Shown: positions 54,823-62,840 of the stretch, in pieces
Layout: each line of letters starts with the position of its first letter
Position numbering within the stretch: position 1 is the stretch's first letter
Source of the DNA: Hyphomicrobium sp.
Lineage (GTDB): Bacteria > Pseudomonadota > Alphaproteobacteria > Rhizobiales > Hyphomicrobiaceae
Assembly (NCBI GenBank): GCA_002928515.1
Contig: PERI01000005.1
Span: 124,001 to 188,000 of the forward strand
Length of the DNA stretch: 64,000 bases
Direction: 5' to 3'
Notes under the pieces: model-generated
The model's database searches: none
Seen by the model: the letters and a program-made list of their open reading frames with translations, nothing else
Told to the model about the DNA's origin: nothing
Position numbers and translations under genes: made by a program

Positions 54823-55326
54823 TTACGTTCCGCTGGCAGCCTTGGGCACGAATTTCAACGACACGCCATTCATGCAGTAGCGCAGACCTGTCGGTGCCGG
54901 ACCATCTTCGAACACATGGCCCAAGTGACCACCGCAACGACGGCAGTGGATTTCGGTGCGCGTCGTGAAGAAGCTCTTATCGACGGAATCTCCAACAGCA
55001 CCGTCGATCGGCTTCCAGAAGCTGGGCCAACCGGTGCCGCTGTCGAATTTCGTATCGGATGTGTAAAGCGGCAAATCGCAAGCAGCGCAGTTATAGACGC
55101 CGGGCTCGTAGACCTTATCGAGCGGCGATGTTCCAGCACGCTCGGTGCCGTGCTCGCGCAAGACGTAATACTGCTCCTTGGTGAGAATCTTTTTCCACTC
55201 TTCATCAGTTTTCATAATCTCAAACCTCTTTGGCGCATCTTCAGCGGCGTTCGCCACCACTCTAGCGCCTGCAATCCCACCTGCGAGCGCAAGTCCTGCG
55301 GTGGTAAATGTGCGACGGGAAAACAT
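54823..55326 (-). CDS. msrB: Tat-exported peptide-methionine (R)-S-oxide reductase MsrB
   Basis: 167 residues. The N-terminus MFSRRTFTTAGLALAGG carries a twin-arginine motif (SRRTF, 3-7), so the zinc protein is likely folded in the cytoplasm and exported by Tat. The zinc ligands are CAAC and CRRC; the catalytic Cys is in LRYCMNGVSLKF. LTKEQYYVLREHGTERAGTSPL is the family start. Together with the exported MsrA just downstream it would give complete repair of both methionine sulfoxide stereoisomers in the periplasm. Confidence 0.94.
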   Translation of the reverse strand: MFSRRTFTTAGLALAGGIAGARVVANAAEDAPKRFEIMKTDEEWKKILTKEQYYVLREHGTERAGTSPLDKVYEPGVYNCAACDLPLYTSDTKFDSGTGWPSFWKPIDGAVGDSVDKSFFTTRTEIHCRRCGGHLGHVFEDGPAPTGLRYCMNGVSLKFVPKAASGT

Positions 55327-55466
55327 TGGTCAGTCCTCAGATATGGCGTTGGCGAAACTCTATACTTCGCGACACCCACAGATACGATGAAAACGCCTCA
55401 GTCGTTTCGTCCGATCCAAGAGGTAAATTCACGATTGCGTGCGCTGCACCATGGGCAGAGCATCAG

Positions 55467-56183
55467 CTAGTCGGCGATTTCGATCCGCCGCTCGACAACA
55501 ATAGCTTCGGACGTTAACCGACAGCCGTAGCAGAGCATTTCGACGCCAGCCTCTGCCGCTCTGGCAAACGCGGCCCCGTAAGCCGGGTCAATATCTTGAG
55601 CGACAGCAAAGCGCTCGGCATCGCCACGCTGGACGAGATAGACCATCACGGCACGATGGCCCTCCGCCACCATGGCGCTGAGTTCGCCCAAGTGCTTCAC
55701 GCCACGTTCCGTTTTGCTGTCTGGGAATTCAGCCAACCCGGGCTGTCGCATCAGATGAACGTTCTTAACTTCGACATAGCAAGACCGCCCGCCCGGACCG
55801 CCTTCGAGTAAAATGTCGATGCGGCTGTTCAAACCATATTTCACTTCGCGCCGCAGTGAGCCGAAACCTTTCAGCTCGGGGATGAGTGCCGTTTCGATGG
55901 CCTCCGTCACAAGTGTGTTGGTGTGATTGGTGTTGATGCCAACCAGTGTCGGGCCGCTGCCCGCGTCGGCTTCGATCATTTCCCATGTGTGCTTGTATTT
56001 GCGCGTAGGGCTATCGCTGGTTGAAAGCCAAACGGCCGAACCCGGTGCCGTTAAACCCATCATCGAACCGGTATTCGGGCAGGTTGCGGTGATGGTTGTG
56101 CCGTTATGAAGGCGCACGTCAGCCAGGAAGCGTTTGTAGCGTTGAATGAGACGGCCGGAGATTAGGGGGGCTGCAAATTTCAT
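55467..56183 (-). CDS. sfsA: Sugar fermentation stimulation protein SfsA
   Basis: 238 residues from the ATG at 56183. SfsA proteins have an OB-fold plus a nuclease-like core; DNA binding is reported, but the cellular role remains unclear. Diagnostic segments are GRLIQRYKRFLADVRL, TCPNTGSMMGL, ADAGSGPTLVGINTNHTN, RIDILLEGGPGGRSCYVEVK and the MVYLVQRGDAERFAVAQDID stretch. A longer start at 56210 adds nine residues. Divergent from the creatininase-like gene with 87 bases between. Confidence 0.94.
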   Translation of the reverse strand: MKFAAPLISGRLIQRYKRFLADVRLHNGTTITATCPNTGSMMGLTAPGSAVWLSTSDSPTRKYKHTWEMIEADAGSGPTLVGINTNHTNTLVTEAIETALIPELKGFGSLRREVKYGLNSRIDILLEGGPGGRSCYVEVKNVHLMRQPGLAEFPDSKTERGVKHLGELSAMVAEGHRAVMVYLVQRGDAERFAVAQDIDPAYGAAFARAAEAGVEMLCYGCRLTSEAIVVERRIEIAD

Positions 56184-56270
56184 AGCCTGCACGTAACGCC
56201 GGAGCGCCATGTCGGCAATCGCAAAATGCTAACGTGAGATGTCCGCGATTCGCGCCGAACGAGGTCAAAA

Positions 56271-57098
56271 TTGCCAAGAGTTCGAACCAGACTGCGTAAT
56301 TTATGGGTCTTGGCGGCGTGCCTTTGCACCACGTTCGCACACATTTCTTCAGCCGCCGAAATCGAAACCGCGCGCATGACGTGGCCAGAAATTCGCGACG
56401 CCGTGGCCTCTGGCAAAACCACGATCCTCATACCTTCAGGTGGCACCGAACAGAACGGTCCGCACATGGTGACGGGAAAGCACAACGTGATCGTCGCGGA
56501 GACGGCCCGTCGCATTGCCTCGGAACTGGGCGATGCGCTGGTCGCACCGGTAATCGCATACACCCCCGAAGGCAATATTTCTTCGCGCGAGGGGCACATG
56601 GCGTATCCGGGAACCATCAGCATTTCTCCCGCTACATTTGTCGGAATCCTCGAAGGTGCCGCCCGCAGTTTCAAAGCGCATAGCTTCAAAACCATTGTGT
56701 TTTTAGGTGATAGCGGACCTAACCAAGCGCCTCAAACAAGGGTGGCAACGGCTCTTCAAAAGGAATGGGCTGGTGAAGGCGTACAAGTTATCAGCGCAAA
56801 TTCCTATTACGCGAACAATGGCCAAGTGGACATGCTCAAGGCGGCGGGTGAAACGAACGCCAGTATCGGCCATCACGCCGGAATGAGAGATACCTCAGAA
56901 CTACTGGCCATTGATCCTGCTGGCATTCGTAGTGATAAATTGGCCGTAGACCGCGATGGCATGTCCGGGGATTCGCGTCGGGCCTCCGCTGAATGGGGTG
57001 CGAGGTTGCTAGCGCTCAAAGTTAAGGCCGCTGTGGCTGAAATCCGCGCGGCAAAGTTGGGCCAAACAGTTCACCCTAGCCATGATGGCGGCAAGTAA
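56271..57098 (+). CDS. Exported creatininase-family amidohydrolase
   Basis: 275 residues from a TTG start with GAGGT about ten bases upstream. Signal peptide about 1-28 (LWVLAACLCTTFAHISSAA). The creatininase fold is shown by MTWPEIRDAVASGKTTILIP and SGGTEQNGPHMVTGKHN, then VIAYTPEGNISSREGHMAYP and FLGDSGPNQA. Compared with cytoplasmic creatininase (EQHGPHL...D and NGHYEN), two metal-ligand positions look exchanged: Asn62 and His71 here, and Asp147 for the second-domain His. I recall this pattern from other exported family members, so it may define a subgroup. Substrate unknown; creatinine hydrolysis should not be assumed. Confidence 0.82.
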   Translation: MPRVRTRLRNLWVLAACLCTTFAHISSAAEIETARMTWPEIRDAVASGKTTILIPSGGTEQNGPHMVTGKHNVIVAETARRIASELGDALVAPVIAYTPEGNISSREGHMAYPGTISISPATFVGILEGAARSFKAHSFKTIVFLGDSGPNQAPQTRVATALQKEWAGEGVQVISANSYYANNGQVDMLKAAGETNASIGHHAGMRDTSELLAIDPAGIRSDKLAVDRDGMSGDSRRASAEWGARLLALKVKAAVAEIRAAKLGQTVHPSHDGGK

Positions 57099-57199
57099 CT
57101 TGCCTTAATGCGCATTCCGCAAGTTGTGCCACACTGACGGAATGCCAAAGGCGATGCTATCCCTAAGCGTATGCAAAACTATAAGCGTGGAGCGCACGC

Positions 57200-57937
57200 G
57201 TGCCTGATGACAAAATAGTAACGGCTGCCGTGCTCGTCATTGGCGACGAGATTTTATCTGGCCGGACCAAGGACCGAAATATCGGCACCATCGCGACGCA
57301 TCTGACATCCATAGGAATTCAATTGCGTGAGGTGCGCGTCGTTCCTGACGTTGAAGCCGAAATCGTCACCGCATTGAATGCGCTTCGTAGGCGATACAGC
57401 TACGTATTTACTACCGGCGGCATCGGTCCGACACACGATGACATTACCGCCGACAGTGTCGCCGCTGCGTTTGATGTGCCAATTGCTGTCGATCCGCGTG
57501 CCAAAGCCCAGTTGGCAACCTATTACAATGCCCGCAAACTAGAATTGACGCCTGCGCGACTGCGGATGGCGCGCGTGCCAACTGGAGCGGAACTGATCGA
57601 GAATAAGGTTTCCGGAGCTCCGGGCTTTGTTATTGGCAACGTCGTCGTTATGGCAGGGGTGCCTGACATCATGCAGGCCATGTTGGAGACGGTGACGCCA
57701 TTGCTCGTCACAGGAGCTCCGCTGCAATCGATTACGATTGAAATCGATCAGCCAGAAAGCGAAATTGCGGCTGTGTTCGGCGCCCATCAACGCCGCTACC
57801 CTGATATTACGATGGGCAGCTATCCGTTGCTCCGACATGGGCAGCCAGCAAGTGACTTGGTCCTGCGCGGCATCGATCCAGAGCGCTTGAAGCTAGCCGA
57901 GCTAGAGCTCCGGGCCGCCCTGAGACTACCCAAGTAA
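57200..57937 (+). CDS. CinA N-terminal-type (MoaB/MogA-like) molybdopterin-binding protein
   Basis: 245 residues from a GTG start. The fold is the COG1058 MoaB/MogA-like domain seen at the N-terminus of CinA: AAVLVIGDEILSGRTKDRN, IGTIATHLTSIGIQLREVRV, YVFTTGGIGPTHDDITADSV, and GAPGFVIGNVVVMAGVPDIM. The C-terminal amidase domain of full-length CinA is absent. Roles suggested for relatives include pyridine-nucleotide pyrophosphatase activity or cofactor binding, but for this stand-alone form the function is open. The 57938-58187 gap after it is AT-rich with two small hairpins. Confidence 0.85.
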   Translation: MPDDKIVTAAVLVIGDEILSGRTKDRNIGTIATHLTSIGIQLREVRVVPDVEAEIVTALNALRRRYSYVFTTGGIGPTHDDITADSVAAAFDVPIAVDPRAKAQLATYYNARKLELTPARLRMARVPTGAELIENKVSGAPGFVIGNVVVMAGVPDIMQAMLETVTPLLVTGAPLQSITIEIDQPESEIAAVFGAHQRRYPDITMGSYPLLRHGQPASDLVLRGIDPERLKLAELELRAALRLPK

Positions 57938-58187
57938 GCCACATTCCTCGTCCGAAAAATCTTAAAATTACGATATAAGATATTGAAATATATAACATTA
58001 GTGCGCCGCAATATGGCGGCAATCCGCCACGGTGCTTTCCACCATCGTTAATTTCTAAGTTGGCCCCATTAAGGTTTTTGTTTTGTTCTCACTGACATCT
58101 TTCGGTGAGACAGGCGGAGGCTCTGGCGGGGGACAGCGCAAGTGTGCGCGGGGTTCACGCCACATGAACGCTTGAGAGGAAAAGACA
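57938..58187. other. AT-rich leader region upstream of the RlpA-like gene
   Basis: About 250 bases. It begins with an AT-rich block (around 57955-57995) that could contain a promoter. TGGCGG-caat-CCGCCA (near 58014-58029) and TCTCACTG/CGGTGAGA (58087-58110) form two small hairpins. A long structured 5' leader for the next gene is possible; a regulator is not identified. Confidence 0.45.
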
Positions 58188-59093
58188 ATGGTTCGCAATC
58201 GCGTTGGTGGGACGACCCGCCGCTTCGGGTCATATAAAATTTGGTCCGCACTGATCGCCGCATTTCTCGTCCAAGGCCTCGCGCCATCCATCGCCCAGGC
58301 GAAGACCCCAGGCAAGACCTACTGCTTCAACGGCATCTGCCACCGCGTCAACACCATCCCTGAAATGGTGTCACTTGTCGGTCGCAATCTGAAGCTCAAC
58401 ACATCTTTTTATGATGATTGTAAGCGCGATCGCTTCAATCCTTGTGGGCTGACATCGTCGGGTGAAGTGTTTCGCCCCAACGAGGCCGACAACGCTGCAA
58501 GCCCAATCTATCCAAACGGTACCGTTCTGTTATTGCGCAATCCCTCCAACGGCAGTTCTGCAGTCGTGCGCGTGAACAACGCGGGACCATATTGGCGCAA
58601 GCGCAAACTCGATGTGTCGCGCGCCACCGCCGAAAAGCTCGGCTTCAAAAAGCGCGGCGTGGCCGATCTCGAAGTGCGGGTCGTTGCAGCGCCGACGGTT
58701 GCCGAAGCGCGTTACAAGAAGAACAGACGGTACGCGAAAGTCGCTGGCCCTATTGGCCAGTATGCATCGATCGATCAAGCTCAAGGTGGCATGATGGTGG
58801 CTATGGCACTCGATGCCATGTCTGGATCGGTGTTTGCTTCGGCCGCGAGCAAAATGTTGCCGTCGCTGAAATCAGCATCCCCGGCGCTTGCCAAAACTTT
58901 GCGATCGAGCACCACGGTACTAGCAGCTAACCTGCCAACCCCAGCCGATGGCCTCAAGGCCGCAGCGCGACGCCTTTACGGTCCTGATCGGTCGCCCAGC
59001 AATCGCAATATCAAATTTGAAGCGCAATCGACGATGACGGCAGAAGTCGACATTGCTCCGATCCATCGCGCGCGCCGCCGTAACCCGATTTAA
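58188..59093 (+). CDS. RlpA-like double-psi beta-barrel protein with altered active site
   Basis: 301 residues, signal peptide ending near IAQA-KT. A DPBB domain of the RlpA type covers about residues 65-165: LKLNTSFYDDCKRDRFNPCG, LTSSGEVFRPNEADNAASPI, VVRVNNAGPYWRKRKLDVSRA. RlpA lytic transglycosylases normally have a catalytic His in the TAAHRTLP-like segment and Asp in VNDRGP. Here the aligned positions are Ser105 and Asn131, so lytic activity is doubtful. Four cysteines (46, 51, 78, 86) could form disulfides. The C-terminal third (about 180-301) is Ala/Ser-rich and helical, without a SPOR domain. A peptidoglycan-binding or structural role is inferred. Confidence 0.75.
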   Translation: MVRNRVGGTTRRFGSYKIWSALIAAFLVQGLAPSIAQAKTPGKTYCFNGICHRVNTIPEMVSLVGRNLKLNTSFYDDCKRDRFNPCGLTSSGEVFRPNEADNAASPIYPNGTVLLLRNPSNGSSAVVRVNNAGPYWRKRKLDVSRATAEKLGFKKRGVADLEVRVVAAPTVAEARYKKNRRYAKVAGPIGQYASIDQAQGGMMVAMALDAMSGSVFASAASKMLPSLKSASPALAKTLRSSTTVLAANLPTPADGLKAAARRLYGPDRSPSNRNIKFEAQSTMTAEVDIAPIHRARRRNPI

Positions 59094-59123
59094 ATCGATA
59101 TCAGCTACCAGGATGCATGGCAC

Positions 59124-59870
59124 TTAGCTGAGTGTCATGCTTTCGCTGGTGTCGAGACCCACTATTGAACCCCGCACGCGCTCTTTGCCCCGAGGGGGCT
59201 CGACAAACAGATCGTATTGGCTATCGAGCGCGTCAAGAAAAGCTGCAACCATGTCAAGCAGCGGCCCGAGCGTCACGCGCTGGGCAACCAGAAAGTTGTC
59301 ATCGATTGTGAGCTGTACGCTCGCCGTTACCCCGGACGCGCCGGGCGCAATCATGCCGCGCCCTCGCACGTAGGCCGTCAAGCAGTCGCCGGTATCGAAA
59401 TCGATGCCGCGCGCATCTGCACAATCCTGGACAGCGTCGAGCAGAAGCGATGTGCCCGATGCAAACAGATTGGCGATGGGCGCAAACCGCGTATCGATGT
59501 CAGCCAGAGATCGCGCATGCTCGCGCGCCTGCAAAACCCTAGCAATCAGCATGAGCTCGAAAGTGCGCACGTCTTCTGCGATGGTCCGCTGTTGCGAGGC
59601 AAAGTGCGCAGGACTGTCCTTGGGCGTCGCCTCCGATGCAATGTCGTCGACAACTGCATCGGCAAGCGTGCGCCAATCAGTACCTCGCGCAATCAAATCT
59701 TCGCCAGCTGCCAAAGCACCATCGAGATGGTCGGCGAGCATGTAAACAGCGAGCGGCGCACGTGGTGCGTATGCGATCATCAACGGTCCTTCAGGCGACA
59801 GTCTTACGACATCGACACTGCACCGATTCGCAAACCCGCCCAAATTGAGCACAAACCCTGCTTTGGACAT
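59124..59870 (-). CDS. Conserved-looking protein of unknown function
   Basis: 248 residues from the ATG at 59870 (MSKAGFVLNLGGFANRC). The longer frame to 60062 runs into the barrel-like gene. It is a soluble-looking protein with three parts: an N-terminal strand-rich segment with PLMIAYAPRAPLAVYMLADHLDGAL split across two elements, a helical middle (ADIDTRFAPIANLFASGTSL), and a C-terminal ASVQLTIDDNFLVAQRV with LDMVAAFLDALDSQYDLFVE. I recognise no family. It may be co-transcribed with the upstream barrel-like gene, 106 bases away. No signal peptide. Confidence 0.6.
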   Translation of the reverse strand: MSKAGFVLNLGGFANRCSVDVVRLSPEGPLMIAYAPRAPLAVYMLADHLDGALAAGEDLIARGTDWRTLADAVVDDIASEATPKDSPAHFASQQRTIAEDVRTFELMLIARVLQAREHARSLADIDTRFAPIANLFASGTSLLLDAVQDCADARGIDFDTGDCLTAYVRGRGMIAPGASGVTASVQLTIDDNFLVAQRVTLGPLLDMVAAFLDALDSQYDLFVEPPRGKERVRGSIVGLDTSESMTLS

Positions 59871-59976
59871 TTTTGGGAGATGTGGACTTCGTGTTGATAA
59901 ATGCTTTGTGAAAAGTGGATAAGTCGGTATCAGCAACCTTCGTCGACCACTCGGACACGCATCTCGCACGCCATTT

Positions 59977-61086
59977 TTATCGGATCGGAAGATTGAGCTG
60001 AAAGCGTCCTTCGACATTCGGCTGCTCGGCAGCAAGCGTCTCTTCGACGTGCGTCGTGACACTCAAAGAATACGCGTCGGGCTTAGCCAAGGTCACGCCA
60101 CCGCCGATTTTCTCCGACACTGCCGCCCCATCAAATTCGCTTTCGTTGCGATAAGTCAGGAACGGTTCCAAGCTTTCCCCGTTCTCCAGCGCAAACGGTC
60201 GTGAGATGCGCGGCTCAACTGTAAATGTACTTTTTTCGACCCGCGCTGCGCCAGTTTCGGTGCCATGTGCCACGCCAAGCGTTGGTGACACTTTGATGTT
60301 CGAAAACATCCAATCGCCTCGCACCCGTGCCGATAGTGCGCTGTGGGTACCGCCAATCGCAGTATCACCAAACGTGGTCGAATTCTCACCCCAGGCGGCC
60401 TTGGCATCGAACGTCGTCGTAGGAATTGGACGCACAGCAAAATACGTCGAAACCGTAAAGGCATCTTGCGCGCTCGTCACATCGGAAGCTCGTGCCTCGT
60501 CCGCTTCAATCGAAACTCCGACAAGCGTATCGCGTGTCACTTTATAGTCGGCACCAACGCCGCCTCGCGTTGCGCGTGGCGCGGCCGAGGCTTCGATGTT
60601 TTGCACGTCGAGCGACGTCCATACGTCGAGCTTTGGATTGATGACAGGCGGCAGGCTAGGAAACTTGAAATCGGCAGGCGCCAGCGCTTTGGCACCTTCA
60701 ATTTTTTTCGCAACGTCGCTGTTGGCGAAACCGCCCAACTGCCTAGCACTGGTTCTCACCGACACGCTCGCATCTGTAGGCGTCACGGCGACCGGAGACG
60801 ACAGCCACTCAGGCGCAATCCAGGGCGTACCATTCAAGCGCGTATCGCTACGCCCAAGTGAGGGATCGTAAGTCAGCAAACCGTCAATTCGCGCGGCATG
60901 TAAAGAAGCAGCGCAACTGGTGATTACACTACCGTCCGCGGCCAAACATCCATCCGCTTGCGCACCAGATGAGAGCGTAATTCCGGCACCACATGACAGA
61001 GCCAATATAAACGCGCGTGATGAAGGCATGAAGCTGCGCCGAAACGCTGAACATTTGCTGCGATAATTTTTCATCGACGACATCAT
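59977..61086 (-). CDS. Exported protein with outer-membrane-barrel-like C-terminal half
   Basis: Up to 369 residues; ATGs at 61086, 61074 and 61029 are all possible. The hydrophobic AFILALSCGAGITLSSGAQA is a signal peptide. Residues about 160-369 show alternating amphipathic strands with aromatic ends (VGADYKVTRDTLVGVSIEAD, AFTVSTYFAVRPIPTTTFDA, ARVRGDWMFSNIKVSPTLGV, RISRPFALENGESLEPFLTY), as in autotransporter or small OM barrels. The C-terminus ends NLPIR rather than the usual aromatic residue, so barrel assembly by the normal signal is uncertain. No passenger domain is recognised. Family not identified. Confidence 0.55.
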   Translation of the reverse strand: MMSSMKNYRSKCSAFRRSFMPSSRAFILALSCGAGITLSSGAQADGCLAADGSVITSCAASLHAARIDGLLTYDPSLGRSDTRLNGTPWIAPEWLSSPVAVTPTDASVSVRTSARQLGGFANSDVAKKIEGAKALAPADFKFPSLPPVINPKLDVWTSLDVQNIEASAAPRATRGGVGADYKVTRDTLVGVSIEADEARASDVTSAQDAFTVSTYFAVRPIPTTTFDAKAAWGENSTTFGDTAIGGTHSALSARVRGDWMFSNIKVSPTLGVAHGTETGAARVEKSTFTVEPRISRPFALENGESLEPFLTYRNESEFDGAAVSEKIGGGVTLAKPDAYSLSVTTHVEETLAAEQPNVEGRFQLNLPIR

Positions 61087-61171
61087 GCGTTTCGCAATCT
61101 GTCCTCAATGCGGCGCAGGGATTACTTTTGCGTCCCGATCTGCGACCAACAGACTTGCGCTCAGGTCATAG

Positions 61172-61199
61172 CCTCGTGGCAAAGATTTTTGCCACGAGG
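61172..61199. repeat. Perfect 12-bp hairpin between barrel-like and amphi-Trp genes
   Basis: CCTCGTGGCAAA (61172-61183) pairs perfectly with TTTGCCACGAGG (61188-61199) around the loop GATT. No T tract follows on either strand. It lies 31 bases past the amphi-Trp stop and before the barrel-like gene start, so it may act as an RNA stability or processing element. Confidence 0.75.
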
Positions 61200-61229
61200 A
61201 AGCAGTACGTGGACAAGTGTCTCGTATAC

Positions 61230-61496
61230 TTATTTCAGCGCCATTTTCTTTTTCGCAGGCTTGGCAGCGTCGGCATCCGACCACTTAATCTGAAATTCGA
61301 TTTCTTCGTCGCCGCCCTCGCGCTCATGCTCGATATTGTAAATCGCCCGCGCCGGCACGTTGATGCGCTCACCTGCAATTTGAATGGCGAACGGCTTGTC
61401 TTTTTCCATTGCGTCAGCAAGGCGACGCAGTTTATCGATGAATTGCGCGTGCGTGTACGTCTTCTCAAGATCGCGTGATTTTTTGCGGGGCGCCAA
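61230..61496 (-). CDS. Amphi-Trp domain-containing protein
   Basis: 88 residues with the amphi-Trp pattern: a charged N-terminus (MAPRKKSRDLEKTYTHAQFI), LADAMEKDKPFAIQIAGERI and the C-terminal strand EEIEFQIKWSD. The short Lys/Ala tail (AKPAKKKMALK) is low in complexity. Such small proteins occur widely in bacteria and archaea and lack a defined function. No signal peptide. Upstream is a 125-base gap to the membrane protein gene on the same strand. Confidence 0.78.
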   Translation of the reverse strand: MAPRKKSRDLEKTYTHAQFIDKLRRLADAMEKDKPFAIQIAGERINVPARAIYNIEHEREGGDEEIEFQIKWSDADAAKPAKKKMALK

Positions 61497-61621
61497 AGGT
61501 CATCTCCAGTGTGTCATCGGATGCAGTTCAAACGCGCTCGATCTCGCGCGCAGCCGGTATATGGGAGCCGAGGATGTCGATGGAAGGCTTGCAGCAAAGA
61601 TTTTCGCGCGTTGGAATTTCG

Positions 61622-61957
61622 TTATTGCGCCGCTGCGCCAGGCGACGACCCGTCCTGTTTGCACCCGGGCAGATCGGCACCCTGCGCGCATTGCTCTTTG
61701 AAGTACGTATCGATGTAGCGCTTCACCGAATGCGGACCGTTTTCATGGCTGTGGGTGTAGGCGATCGTGCCGACCATGAGGGCCGTGCCGATCAACCAAA
61801 TGCCCAAGCTACGCAGGATGACGCGCCCGCGCCCGGCGGCGCCCACCCACGATGGCTTCATCATGCCAATGAGCAACACCAACAACCCGATAACGAGTGC
61901 TGCCAGAAACGCGACCGACATCCAGTTTTGCAGCAGGCTCAATTGCTCTGAGGTCAT
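61622..61957 (-). CDS. Small membrane protein with two transmembrane segments
   Basis: 111 residues. Two predicted membrane helices: VAFLAALVIGLLVLLIGMM (about 15-33) and SLGIWLIGTALMVGTIAYTH (about 50-69), joined by a basic loop (KPSWVGAAGRGRVILR). This places the N-terminus and the C-terminal tail on the same side; by the positive-inside rule, with the basic loop inside, that would be outside the cytoplasm. The tail (YFKEQCAQGADLPGCKQDG) holds two cysteines that could pair. No family recognised. Confidence 0.65.
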   Translation of the reverse strand: MTSEQLSLLQNWMSVAFLAALVIGLLVLLIGMMKPSWVGAAGRGRVILRSLGIWLIGTALMVGTIAYTHSHENGPHSVKRYIDTYFKEQCAQGADLPGCKQDGSSPGAAAQ

Positions 61958-62089
61958 GGGGCTCGTCCGTTTGAGGATCTAGCAAATGTATGAAGCGACG
62001 TCAGACTATGAGACGATCTGGTGCGGCGCTAGTCTGGCATTATCAGCGTGTGGACAGCCTATCCCAAGGCTGGCACGGCGGAAGTTCAC

Positions 62090-62293
62090 ATGATTATGCC
62101 AAATCGTGGAACTTTGCCGCCCGGCGGTGGTTGGCTAGATATGAAATACGCCATGAAACGCATCGGATCAGAATTGCAACGCCGGGCCAGCGATGAGCCG
62201 ATCCCGGAAATGGAAGATCGTATCATCGCGGCTATGGCGCGGCTTGCGGAGATGGAGAGGCAATCTGCGCTTTCCATACCGAGCCCGGACTAA
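62090..62293 (+). CDS. Small helical protein, first of a related tandem pair
   Basis: 67 residues from the ATG at 62090, which has GGAAG upstream; a GTG at 62048 is possible. The core KRIGSELQRRASDEPIPEME followed by DRIIAAMARLAEMERQS aligns without gaps to the core of the next small gene (13 identical of 33 positions). The IG-x-EL...EPIP layout weakly recalls the NepR anti-sigma family, but the spacing differs, so I do not call it. No signal peptide. Function unknown. Confidence 0.55.
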   Translation: MIMPNRGTLPPGGGWLDMKYAMKRIGSELQRRASDEPIPEMEDRIIAAMARLAEMERQSALSIPSPD

Positions 62294-62369
62294 CGCCAGC
62301 AAGGAACGTGAACGACAATAAGAACTAAAATTCGGCGCGTGGAGGCACGCATCTAGCGGGTTGGTGGGC

Positions 62370-62612
62370 ATGAATGAAACACTTAGACAACTCGGACAGG
62401 AATTGCGGCGGCGCTCGCAAGCCATTCTTCGCCGACCCATGAACTGGCGCATGATCGACACAGTTGTTCGGCTGGAAGAAACCGAAGAACAACGCGCGCG
62501 AGACGCAAAGCTGGCGCAAGGTGTGTTCGACGACGATAGAGACGCAGACGGCCTCATCTGGCGCGCGGCGAACGACGATGCGAAGTCTGGTGATGACGGT
62601 GAGAGACGCTAG
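62370..62612 (+). CDS. Small helical protein, second of a related tandem pair
   Basis: 80 residues from the ATG at 62370 (a TTG at 62361 is possible). MNETLRQLGQELRRRSQAIL is followed by RPMNWRMIDTVVRLEETEEQ, paralogous to the upstream protein. The C-terminal half is acidic (FDDDRDADGLIW, NDDAKSGDDGERR) and has no counterpart in the first protein. The pair is 76 bases apart on one strand. No family recognised. Confidence 0.5.
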   Translation: MNETLRQLGQELRRRSQAILRRPMNWRMIDTVVRLEETEEQRARDAKLAQGVFDDDRDADGLIWRAANDDAKSGDDGERR

Positions 62613-62840
62613 CTCAGGCGGAAATAATTTGAGCGCCAATCAATTCCTATCTACGGGCAAAGTTTTTACGAGCACATACCACCCGCAGAGATTCCGGCGT
62701 TCGCCACACCCAACGCCATCCGGGCGAAGGTCGGGGCCGGGATGACGTCGTGGAAAAAGTTCGCACTGCCTGCCCGAACCTCATTCTCTGGCTTTTTCAG
62801 CGGCTTCTATTATCAGCAAATCGAATATCCGTAGCCAAAT

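Noticed and set aside
62090-62293. NepR anti-sigma factor
   Set aside because: The EPIP segment is suggestive, but the spacing to the helices and the lack of linked phyR or ecfG genes do not support the call.
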